Shown in pieces: positions 45,928-54,026 of a stretch of DNA of 64,000 nucleotides. How positions within the stretch are numbered: position 1 is the stretch's first letter; each line of letters starts with the position of its first letter. Origin of the DNA: Methanotorris igneus Kol 5. Lineage in GTDB: Archaea; AGJL01; Methanococci; Methanococcales; Methanococcaceae. The notes below the pieces were generated by a model. The model was not told the DNA's origin. It saw nothing but the letters and a program-made list of their open reading frames with translations, and did not search any database. The DNA is taken from contig NC_015562.1 of assembly GCF_000214415.1 (NCBI RefSeq), positions 248,001 through 312,000 of the forward strand. Reading direction: 5' to 3'. Both the position numbers and the translations under genes were made by a program.

Positions 45928-46950
45928 ATGAGGGTTAGATTGAGGGATTTTGTTGAAACTAAGGAAGGACTATTTTTTGCAGTTAATACTTATTACCATC
46001 CAGAGGATAGAGTTTTGTGTTTTTTGAGGTATGTAAATTTGGATTTGGTTAAAGATGAGAATTTAAATTTAAACAGTAATAATATCAGAATTTTGAATGG
46101 AAAGAAATACATAAAGATGGCAGAGACAGAAAAGGCATATAAATTCTTAGAAAATTACTTCCCCGAATATTTATTTTATGATGAAGTCAATGATGTCCTT
46201 ATGCATTCTGTTCCAAATGAAAGAATTAAAAGAATTTTAAGGCCTAATGAAAGGTTGAAAGAACTACTAAACTTAGACAACCCTAACGAACTGGAAGAAA
46301 AATGTATAAAATTGGCTGATATTCTGCATGATTATGGCATTCCTTACAAACACATGGGTATTTCTGGCTCTATGGTTTTGAAGTTGAGCAATTCAAACTC
46401 AGATATTGACTTTGTAATTTACGGCATGGAGAACCACAAAAATGCAAGAGAAGCATTAAAAAATGCTTTTGAGGATAAAAAACTTTCTCCACTATCAAAT
46501 GAATTCTGGAAAAAGGCTTATGAAAAGAGGATAAAGGATAATACATTAACCTTTGAAGAATTTGTTTGGCATGAAAAGAGAAAATTTAATAGGGGAGTTA
46601 TCGATGGAGTTATGTTCGATTTGCTTGCAACGAGAGAATGGGATGAGATAACTGAGAAGTACGGGGAGAAAAGATACAGAAGTTTAGGATTCGTTGAGGT
46701 TGAAGGCGTTGTTGTGGATGCAACCTATGCATTTGATAACCCTGCGGTGTATAGAATTGAGTGCGATGATGATGAGATAAAAGAGGTTGTTTCGTTTACC
46801 CACACCTACGCGGGACAGTGTTTTGAAGAAGAAGTTGTTGTTGTAAGAGGAAAATTAGAGGAAGTTATTTATAATGGGGAAAGTTATAAAAGGGTTGTCG
46901 TTGGAACTTCAAGGGAGGCATTTAATGAATATATAAAACTAAAAAAATAA
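45928..46950 (+). CDS. Nucleotidyltransferase-fold protein
   Basis: A 340-residue protein of a conserved archaeal family with a polymerase-beta-like nucleotidyltransferase core at about residues 140-170: GISGSMVLKLSNSNSDIDFV (GS...DxD), with a further acidic residue in GVIDGVMFDLLATREWD. N- and C-terminal parts look like extra RNA- or nucleotide-binding domains. The reaction is unknown. The next gene starts 13 bp downstream. AAAAAGGGGATACT precedes the ATG. Confidence 0.72.
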   Translation: MRVRLRDFVETKEGLFFAVNTYYHPEDRVLCFLRYVNLDLVKDENLNLNSNNIRILNGKKYIKMAETEKAYKFLENYFPEYLFYDEVNDVLMHSVPNERIKRILRPNERLKELLNLDNPNELEEKCIKLADILHDYGIPYKHMGISGSMVLKLSNSNSDIDFVIYGMENHKNAREALKNAFEDKKLSPLSNEFWKKAYEKRIKDNTLTFEEFVWHEKRKFNRGVIDGVMFDLLATREWDEITEKYGEKRYRSLGFVEVEGVVVDATYAFDNPAVYRIECDDDEIKEVVSFTHTYAGQCFEEEVVVVRGKLEEVIYNGESYKRVVVGTSREAFNEYIKLKK

Positions 46951-46962
46951 TTTGGTGAGAGT

Positions 46963-47544
46963 ATGGATGAAGAACTAAAAAAAGTTATAGAGTTTCATGG
47001 ACACTTTTGTCCGGGATTGGCGATAGGATATAGAGTTGCGAAGTATGTAAAAAACCACTTCAAAAAATCGGAGGATGAGGAGTTGGTAGCGATAGTAGAG
47101 AATAATGCATGTGGAGTTGATGCAATTCAGTATATGCTAAGTTGCACATTTGGAAAGGGGAATCTAATATTTAAGGATAATGGAAAACATGTCTATACAT
47201 TTTATTCAAGAGAAAGCAATAGAGCAATAAGGATTTATGTTAAAAAGAACTTTTTTGAGGAATTTGATGATATATTAAGAAAGTTTAATACAGGGAAACT
47301 GTCTGAAGAAGAAATGCAGATATTCAATCAGAGAAGAAAAGAAATTTCAGAAAAGATTTTGAGCATGGATGAAAAAGAGCTTTTTGATGTTAGAGAGGTT
47401 GATATCGAACCCCCAAGAAAAGCAAGATTATTCCCATCGATAAAATGTCAAGAATGTGGAGAATATTTTATGGAAATTAAGGGAAGGGTTATCAATGGCA
47501 AAATTGTTTGCAAAGAATGTTTCGAAAAATTGTTGAAGAATTAA
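46963..47544 (+). CDS. FmdE-domain protein with zinc finger
   Basis: A 193-residue protein with an FmdE domain (EFHGHFCPGLAIGYRVAKY, VENNACGVDAIQYMLSCTFGKGN) and a C-terminal zinc finger (KCQECGEYFMEIKGRVINGK, then CKECFEKL). FmdE was named for its co-occurrence with molybdenum formylmethanofuran dehydrogenase, the first enzyme of methanogenesis, but family members are widespread and their role is unsettled. The 3' gap to the CRISPR array (47545-47798) is AT-rich. Confidence 0.87.
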   Translation: MDEELKKVIEFHGHFCPGLAIGYRVAKYVKNHFKKSEDEELVAIVENNACGVDAIQYMLSCTFGKGNLIFKDNGKHVYTFYSRESNRAIRIYVKKNFFEEFDDILRKFNTGKLSEEEMQIFNQRRKEISEKILSMDEKELFDVREVDIEPPRKARLFPSIKCQECGEYFMEIKGRVINGKIVCKECFEKLLKN

Positions 47545-47798
47545 TTAAAGTAAAATTTTAATACTTTGCTTTTTGTTTTTTTAATTGTTATTTTTTATTA
47601 CCCTAATCCCCACCAAAAATATAAGTTCTAATTTTTATCATGCATTTGAATATTTACAAATGTTGATTAATTTTTTAATGAAGTTTTTTGTAGAAAATTG
47701 CTAATGCCATTTTACTTTTTTTATATAAAGCAACTAAAAAACAGAGTTTATATTTTGATTTTAAAAATTTAAATCTATAAGTATTATCTAATTCTTCT

Positions 47799-48134
47799 GT
47801 TTCCAGCCATGTTTTAATGGATAAGGTATTCAAACTGGGGTTAGGTGACTATGGAGATGTGATTTCCAGAGAGTTTCCATCCTTGTTTTAATGGATGAGA
47901 TATTCAAACCTGAGGGGGAAGAATGATTGATTTGGAAAAATTAGGTTTCCATCCTTGTTTTAATGGATGAGATATTCAAACTAAGGTCAATAGAGAAGAC
48001 AAACAAAGCACTTGAGTAGTTTCCATCCTTGTTTTAATGGATGAGATATTCAAACAAAAAATTGAAAAACCAGATATTAAACCAGAAATTAAACCTGGTT
48101 TCCATCCTTGTTTTAATGGATGAGATATTCAAAC
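47799..48134 (-). CRISPR. CRISPR array, five 37-bp repeats, four spacers
   Basis: Repeats on the plus strand begin GTTTCCATCC and end GATATTCAAAC: 47799-47835, 47873-47909, 47945-47981, 48019-48055 and 48098-48134. Spacers are 37, 35, 37 and 42 bp. The leftmost repeat has four changes (CAGCCATG, ATAAGGT), marking the leader-distal end. On the minus strand the repeat ends ...AAGGATGGAAAC, the usual 5' handle, so transcription runs right to left. No cas gene is in the window. Confidence 0.97.
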
Positions 48135-48260
48135 CCTATAACTTTGTCCTTATTTTATGCCCAAACTCCTATATAAATCTTTCTTTTTCAACTCGAATTT
48201 TCTTACTACCCAATTATCAAACCCTTTATAAAAGTAAGAAAGATTGTGCAAGTTCTTTTT
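48135..48260 (-). promoter_or_regulatory. CRISPR leader and promoter
   Basis: Reading the minus strand, GAAAGATTTATATAGGAG (TATA box about 48170-48183) lies 36 bp before the first repeat, placing the start near 48146. The adjacent AT-rich sequence fits a leader. Between 48260 and 48510 I see no gene. Confidence 0.6.
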
Positions 48261-48511
48261 AAATCCAACGCACAACCACGCTAACAAATCTCCACAATTA
48301 GAACTTATTTTACACAATCTAAAATCAACTCAAACTTAAAACCACAAAAATAAAACCAAAAAACTAAAATAATTAAAAAATCTCAATTTTAATTCAAAAA
48401 AATCAGTAATACTTTTCCTCAATTTTCTAGTACCAAAATTCAACAGGGGGTATATAAAAGCAAGAAAAGTTAATTAAGAAATTTAATACATGATATTAAA
48501 CTCCCTAAGAA

Positions 48512-48595
48512 GCACTGCCGAGCGAAGCGAAGCGGTGCATCCCTTTTGATGAAATCGAACCGTAAGGTTCGAGCTGCAAAACCGATAGGTTTTGC
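48512..48595. repeat. Cluster of three hairpins
   Basis: Three hairpins in a row: 48512-48538 (GCACTGC...GCGGTGC, with a GAGCGAAGCGAAGC loop), 48555-48572 (TCGAACC-GTAA-GGTTCGA) and 48575-48595 (TGCAAAACC-GATA-GGTTTTGC). They resemble the 49-bp double-hairpin units at 2474 and 2911 and the stems in 27727-27775. They lie in the gap 3' of fttA. Confidence 0.7.
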
Positions 48596-48732
48596 TTAAC
48601 TTTTTTAAAGTTTCTTTTAGAGGTTTCATGGAGACGATAATCTGCTAATATGTTTTGATGGGAACTACGGTTTTTATTTTATTCCATTTTTTATTCTATG
48701 TTTTTATTATTCTATTTTGTTCTTATTTATCA

Positions 48733-50640
48733 TTATTTTACCCTAATAGAATCCAAGTTCATTGGAGCTCTTGTTTCTCTCTTGAATAACTTATAAGCGG
48801 TACTTGCCAAATCAATACATTTGTTTGCCTCTCCGTGAATCATTAAGATTCTTTCTGGCATTGGTTTTAATTTTCTAAGGTATTTTATCAATTGTTTTCT
48901 GTCACTATGTCCAGAGAATCCTTCTAATGTGTGTATTTCCATTTTTATTGGGATGGATTTTGTTTTTCCATTCTTTGTTGTTATTGGAATTTCCTTCCAA
49001 CCTTTCTGCACCTTTCTTCCAAGGGTTCCCTCTGCCTGATAACCAACAAATACCAATGTGTTTTTCTCATCAGGAGCAAGGTTCTTGAAGTATTCAACAC
49101 TTGGTCCACCAGTGAGCATTCCAGAAGTTGCCAATATAATACATGGCTCATCACTATCAATGACTCTCCTTCTTTCATTTGTGCTACCTACTCTTTTAAA
49201 TACCTCTGATAAGAACGGGTTATCCCCTTCATGGAATATTCTGTTTCTTATGACTTTTGATAGGTATTCTGGATATGCTGTGTGAATTGCAGTCGCTTCC
49301 CAAATCATACCATCAAGATAAACTGGAGCGTTGAAGACACCTTGGTTATACCCCTCTTCAAGAACGAGCATTAACTCCTGTGCCCTACCAACACCAAATA
49401 CTGGGATTAGAACTTTTCCCCCTCTTTGCAATGTTTCAGACACAATTTTTAAAAGTTCTTTTTCCGTCTCTTCTTTTTCTGGCAATACGTCATCAAAGGA
49501 ACCGTAAGTTGATTCAATTATTAATGTTTCCAACCTTGGGAATTGACAAACTGCAGGTTCCAATAACCTTGACGCTTCAAATTTAATATCTCCTGTGTAA
49601 GCAATGTTATACTGCCCATCTCCAATATGGCAGTGTGCTATTGCTGAACCCAATATATGCCCAGCATTGTGGAGAGTTAATTTTATTGTTGGCGTTATGT
49701 CTGTGGTAACACCATAGTCAATAGGTATTGTATGCTTTACACAAGTTTTGATGTCTTTTGCTGTATATGGAACATCTTTTCCTTCTTTTTCAGCAATATC
49801 CAAATAATCTTTAAACAAAAGTGTCATTAAGTCCCTTGTTGGTCTTGTACAGTAAACTGGTCCATCATAACCATACCTAAACAATCCAGGAACAAAACCA
49901 CAGTGATCTAAGTGAGCATGGGTAATGACAACTGCATCAATCTCCTCAATGGAAAATTCGGGGGCGTCAAAATGAGGATATGCCCTATCTCCTTCAACAG
50001 CAATGTTTATTCCACAATCTATCAAAACTCTACTATCTGGTGTTTGCAAATATAAGCAAGTTCTACCAACTTCTCTTGCCCCACCTAAAAAAGAAACTCT
50101 TACCCAATAGTCCTCTCTTATTTTAATATCTCTGTGTATTCTTCTTCCAATTCTTCTTAAAATTTCCTTTACATCAGCCCTCTCTCTATATAATGTTGCT
50201 CTTATTGCTTTTATTGTTTCTGATGGAATGGGAGGAGTTCTTACTGGCTTGGGAGCCCATCTAATTGCCTTCTTTATTTCCTCTAATGTGCTACCTTCTT
50301 TTCCAATAACAAGCCCTGGCTTTTTTGATTCTATGATAACTTCTCCAGTGTTTGCGTCAAAAATACAGTTTGTAATTTCTGCATCGTCTGGAACAATTTC
50401 TAAAATCTTTTTCTTTGCAATTTCTGGATCTAATAAAACAGATGGGTCTGGTCTAATGGCAATCCTCTTTTTAAGATCTCTTGCAAGTTCCTTTATAAAA
50501 GAGTTTGTGAATATTTCTGGATTTTTTGCGTAAATTACAACTTCTGGCCCCTCAAATTGAACATCAGTAATAACTGCATTTCCGGGAGCTCTTTTAATTA
50601 CTTCCTCTTTTATTTGATTTAGTAATTCTTCTGCTGACAA
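48733..50640 (-). CDS. fttA: aCPSF1/FttA transcription-termination ribonuclease
   Basis: A 635-residue protein. Two N-terminal KH-type domains (residues 1-145; GLVIGKEGSTLEEIKKAI holds the GxxG) precede a metallo-beta-lactamase/beta-CASP nuclease: VITHAHLDHCGFVPGL, HNAGHILGSAIAHCHIGDG, AYTGDIKFEASRL, LIIESTYGSFDDV, LATSGMLTGGPSVEYF and EGFSGHSDRKQL. Archaeal FttA cleaves nascent RNA and ends transcription. I prefer the TTG at 50640, eight bases after AGGAGG; an ATG at 50649 overlaps that site. It is followed by psmB and proS as in M. jannaschii. Confidence 0.95.
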   Translation of the reverse strand: MSAEELLNQIKEEVIKRAPGNAVITDVQFEGPEVVIYAKNPEIFTNSFIKELARDLKKRIAIRPDPSVLLDPEIAKKKILEIVPDDAEITNCIFDANTGEVIIESKKPGLVIGKEGSTLEEIKKAIRWAPKPVRTPPIPSETIKAIRATLYRERADVKEILRRIGRRIHRDIKIREDYWVRVSFLGGAREVGRTCLYLQTPDSRVLIDCGINIAVEGDRAYPHFDAPEFSIEEIDAVVITHAHLDHCGFVPGLFRYGYDGPVYCTRPTRDLMTLLFKDYLDIAEKEGKDVPYTAKDIKTCVKHTIPIDYGVTTDITPTIKLTLHNAGHILGSAIAHCHIGDGQYNIAYTGDIKFEASRLLEPAVCQFPRLETLIIESTYGSFDDVLPEKEETEKELLKIVSETLQRGGKVLIPVFGVGRAQELMLVLEEGYNQGVFNAPVYLDGMIWEATAIHTAYPEYLSKVIRNRIFHEGDNPFLSEVFKRVGSTNERRRVIDSDEPCIILATSGMLTGGPSVEYFKNLAPDEKNTLVFVGYQAEGTLGRKVQKGWKEIPITTKNGKTKSIPIKMEIHTLEGFSGHSDRKQLIKYLRKLKPMPERILMIHGEANKCIDLASTAYKLFKRETRAPMNLDSIRVK

Positions 50641-50832
50641 AACAACCATCCTCCTAAAATTTATGGTTAAAATTTGCTAAATGTACTAAAATTGAATTAA
50701 GTGCGATAAACTAAAATCTACATCAAACATTTTGAAAAGACATCCTTGAAATTCAAAAAAAAACATTTTTATCAAAGAAAAGAAATTTTTATTGTGATTA
50801 AATCTTTAAAATAAAAAAAACGAGTTATTTAG

Positions 50833-51483
50833 TTATTTCCTCTTTCTTTTAATTTTTTTTACCATTTTTTCAATTTCTTCATCTTCAAGTATTGTTACTC
50901 CCTCTTTATTTACGTATGCAAGGGAAATACCATTTCCAGAGAATGCATCTCTTTCCATAGCAGATATTAGTGCTTTAATAGCCAAGTTAAGGCCATCTTT
51001 CAGTGTCATGTCTTTGCTATACTCCAACTCCAGAATACCATAGGCAGTTGGAGAACCTGAACCAGTTGCTGTAAATGAACTTTCCTCATTTAACCCTCCA
51101 ATTGGGTCAAGAGAGAACAGTCTTGGCCCATATAATAAATCATAACCTCCAATAATAAGTTGTGTTAAAAAAGGAAACATTCTATTACCGTGTAAAATAT
51201 TGCTTATTAATGTAGCACATGATAATGGAGGGATATTTTTTCCAGTTCTCATTTTATATAGTTTTGCCTCTGCTGAAACATATCTTACAAGGGCTTGGGC
51301 ATCCCCTACACTTCCTGCAATAGTCATTGCTATATAATCGTCTATCTTATATAACTTTTTCGCTTCTTTGTCGGCAATGAGATTCCCCATTGTTGCTCTC
51401 TTGTCTGTTGCTAAGACTACTGCATCATCACATATTAGACCTACTGTTGTAGTCCCTTTCATGTATTTTGCTCTTTCGTCCAT
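50833..51483 (-). CDS. psmB: Proteasome beta subunit
   Basis: A 216-residue N-terminal-nucleophile hydrolase. A ten-residue propeptide ([10 protein letters not shown]) is cut before [20 protein letters not shown], exposing the catalytic Thr; Asp and Lys of the triad lie in this stretch. [19 protein letters not shown] and [12 protein letters not shown] are typical beta elements. It forms the inner rings of the 20S proteasome; the alpha subunit is elsewhere. GGTGAT precedes the ATG. Confidence 0.95.
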   Translation of the reverse strand: MDERAKYMKGTTTVGLICDDAVVLATDKRATMGNLIADKEAKKLYKIDDYIAMTIAGSVGDAQALVRYVSAEAKLYKMRTGKNIPPLSCATLISNILHGNRMFPFLTQLIIGGYDLLYGPRLFSLDPIGGLNEESSFTATGSGSPTAYGILELEYSKDMTLKDGLNLAIKALISAMERDAFSGNGISLAYVNKEGVTILEDEEIEKMVKKIKRKRK

Positions 51484-51549
51484 TTAGTATCACCAAATAA
51501 GTTATAAATAAAAATAAAACTTAAAAATAAACAAAAATAAAATAGAGTT

Positions 51550-52926
51550 TTAGTATGTCCTTGCAATGGCAATATATTTGTTCCCCTTATACTCGGTTAC
51601 ACCTAAAACTGACGCTTCAACCTTATCCTCAAGTTCTTCATTGTAAATATCATCACTGTAAGGAATTAATATAACACCCCTCTTTTCACTTAAAATATTC
51701 TTTATTTCATCTATTTTACTTTCATCAAATTCAACAATTTTAATAAATGCATCAAATTTTTCCCATGCTCTATTTTTCATATTTTCACTTATAGTATTTA
51801 AAGTTTTTTCTATTTCATCTATTAATCCCTCATTATCATCAATTTGGAACTTCTCCCCAGTGTCCCTCCTGAATAACGTAATTTTTCCATTTTCGATATC
51901 CTTTGGCCCTATTTCAATTCTTAATGGAACTCCTTTTAATTCCCAATCATTGAACTTTCTTCCTGGTCTTATGTCTCTATCATCCAAATGAACTCTAAAT
52001 TTATCTTTTAATAAGCTGTAAATTTCTTTTGCTTTATTCATGACCATTTCTTCTTTCCCTTTAAAGATTAAAGGCACTATAACAACTTGGATTGGTGCTA
52101 CAATTGGAGGCAATATAAGCCCTTTCTCATCCCCATGGATTGCTATTATTGAGGCGATAACTCTATCAGAGATTCCATAGCATGTTTGGTATGCATAATC
52201 TTTTCCACCATCAGGGGTCTCAAATATAATTTCAAATGTTTTTGCAAAGTTTTGCCCCAAGTTGTGAACTGTTCCTATTTGCATAGTTCTTCCATCTGGG
52301 AAGATTGTGTCGAATGCCATTGTATAATCCGCACCAGGAAATTTGTCCCAATCAGGTCTTTTTGATACTAAATAAGGAATTCCTAATGTATCAAAGAACT
52401 TTTTGTAAATCTCTACTGCCTTTTTAACTTGCTCCTCTGCCTCTTCTTTTGTAGCATGTGCTGTGTGTGCTTCTTTAAATGTCATAATCTCTCTTAACCT
52501 TATTAATGGCCTTGTGTGCTTTGTCTCATATCTAAATGTATTTACTATTTGGTAGAGTTTTATTGGCAAGTCAGTATGGACTTTAACCCACAACTTCATC
52601 ATGTAGTAAATTGGTGTTTCTGAAGTAGGTCTTAATGCCAACTTTACATCTAATGGTGTCTTCCCCCCATGAGTTACCCAATAGACCTCATCTTCAAATC
52701 CTTTTATATGCTCTGCTTCCTTAGCAAGTAAATCTTCTGGAATTAGCATAGGGAAAAGTGCCTCATCATGTCCTGTTTCATCTAAAAGTTTCCTTATTAT
52801 CTCAAATGTGTATCTCCTTATCTTGAATCCATAAGGGAGGTAAACTCCACATCCCTTTATTGGATACCTAACGTCATAAATCCCTGCCCTTTCTAAAATC
52901 TCACTATACCACTCTGAGAATTCCAT
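51550..52926 (-). CDS. proS: Prolyl-tRNA synthetase
   Basis: A 458-residue class II synthetase of the archaeal/eukaryotic type, without the bacterial editing insert. Motif 1 lies around [20 protein letters not shown], motif 2 in [20 protein letters not shown], and motif 3 near [20 protein letters not shown]. The anticodon-binding domain begins at [15 protein letters not shown], with a C-terminal extension ending in Tyr. GGGTGATGAT precedes the ATG. Confidence 0.95.
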   Translation of the reverse strand: MEFSEWYSEILERAGIYDVRYPIKGCGVYLPYGFKIRRYTFEIIRKLLDETGHDEALFPMLIPEDLLAKEAEHIKGFEDEVYWVTHGGKTPLDVKLALRPTSETPIYYMMKLWVKVHTDLPIKLYQIVNTFRYETKHTRPLIRLREIMTFKEAHTAHATKEEAEEQVKKAVEIYKKFFDTLGIPYLVSKRPDWDKFPGADYTMAFDTIFPDGRTMQIGTVHNLGQNFAKTFEIIFETPDGGKDYAYQTCYGISDRVIASIIAIHGDEKGLILPPIVAPIQVVIVPLIFKGKEEMVMNKAKEIYSLLKDKFRVHLDDRDIRPGRKFNDWELKGVPLRIEIGPKDIENGKITLFRRDTGEKFQIDDNEGLIDEIEKTLNTISENMKNRAWEKFDAFIKIVEFDESKIDEIKNILSEKRGVILIPYSDDIYNEELEDKVEASVLGVTEYKGNKYIAIARTY

Positions 52927-52993
52927 ATCATCACCCTAATAATTTTAATAAGTATTGCCGAACATTCTTCAAATTGAATTTAAGATGATGATT

Positions 52994-53224
52994 TATAGTC
53001 GTGTGCGTTAGAAAATTTGGCAAAATCCCTTGGATTTTGCCGTATAGTTTGGAAATATACTATTGGTAAATTCTTAAAGATTTATCCCTTATTTCAAATT
53101 TTAAGGAAGAATAAAGATTATTAGAAATTCATTAATGCATAAATAAGTTTAAAAATCCACTGCAACCTTCGGTTGCAGGGAAGTTGAATAACTACGTTAT
53201 TCAACTATTTCGCACACGACTATA
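52994..53224. mobile_element. MITE-like inverted-repeat element with nested hairpins
   Basis: The longest full copy, 231 bp, with perfect 14-bp ends TATAGTCGTGTGCG and CGCACACGACTATA. It contains a hairpin at 53019-53044 and, near the right end, GCAACC-TTC-GGTTGC plus GTTGAATAAC...GTTATTCAAC (53163-53206). Its core matches the truncated copy at 27939-28132. It occupies the gap between proS and the next gene. Confidence 0.88.
53019..53044. repeat. Short mobile-type hairpin inside a MITE-like element
   Basis: GGCAAAATC-CCTTG-GATTTTGCC-GTA, located 12 bp after the left terminal repeat; the copy at 27939 has no hairpin at this place. Confidence 0.8.
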
Positions 53225-53343
53225 TGACACTCACTCGCAGAACGACTAATGTATAAATGAATTTCCTTTTTTAATAAAACAATAACTACAATTTATATAT
53301 AAATGAAATGAAATTCAAAATATAAAAATATATGCGTGATGTT

Positions 53344-54024
53344 ATGTTAGGTATAGCAACAAAACTAAGCCAAATAAACCAAAACGCATTAATTGAATTA
53401 AACAATAAGGTATATAAGTGCTTTGATTATCATGTTATCGATGCTGAAAAAACTCCACTAACAAATGAAAATATTTTAGAAAATTTAAGAAATGTAGTTT
53501 TAACTGTGCAGAGTCGGAGAAAGGACGTTTTTGAGTTGTTAGATTTTTATACATCTTATGATTTTGATATATGTATTGTTCTTGGGAATAGGCATTACTT
53601 ATCAGATGAAGAGAAAAAATATAAAAGATTTGGGATTTTAGAGGTTATAAATAAATGTTTAAAAATAAAAGATAATTTATGGATAGGGACAGAAGGTGTA
53701 GAAGATATTGTCCAGCAAATTATAGAGGATAATGATTTAATCGCTTTCCACTTATATGGCTGTGAGTGTAATATAAATGCAAAAAAAGCCATATATGTGC
53801 CTTTTGCAAGTGAAATTAATAAGGATGTTTTAAAATCTATGGAAAACTACTTAAAAAGGAGGAAAAATTACAATGGAAATTGGCAAGATTATCTTATTTC
53901 TTTGAAGGATATAAAAAAGGATTTCATAAAAAATATAAAAAGCAAAAATGATATAATCGTAGGTTATCCAATAAAACCACACGTTCATGAAATCATGCAT
54001 TTTAAAGAGGTATTTGGGGGATAA
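53344..54024 (+). CDS. Conserved protein of unknown function next to leuS
   Basis: A 226-residue protein I do not recognise. It looks like an alpha/beta fold: DFDICIVLGNRHYLSDEEKK, NLWIGTEGVEDIVQQIIEDN and KKAIYVPFASEINKD are strand-loop-helix units, with Cys pairs only in YGCECNINAKK. The C-terminus GYPIKPHVHEIMHFKEVFGG carries three His that could bind metal. The stop is two bases before the leuS ATG, so the two genes are cotranscribed. I take the ATG at 53344 after GCGTGATGTT. Confidence 0.65.
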   Translation: MLGIATKLSQINQNALIELNNKVYKCFDYHVIDAEKTPLTNENILENLRNVVLTVQSRRKDVFELLDFYTSYDFDICIVLGNRHYLSDEEKKYKRFGILEVINKCLKIKDNLWIGTEGVEDIVQQIIEDNDLIAFHLYGCECNINAKKAIYVPFASEINKDVLKSMENYLKRRKNYNGNWQDYLISLKDIKKDFIKNIKSKNDIIVGYPIKPHVHEIMHFKEVFGG

Positions 54025-54026
54025 TC

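Noticed and set aside
48041-48262. Open frame of 73 codons overlapping the CRISPR array and leader
   Set aside because: It starts inside a repeat and crosses the leader; it is a by-product of the array sequence.
48555-48572. GGTTCGA as a tRNA T-loop
   Set aside because: It is part of a simple hairpin; no acceptor stem, D-arm or anticodon arm surrounds it.
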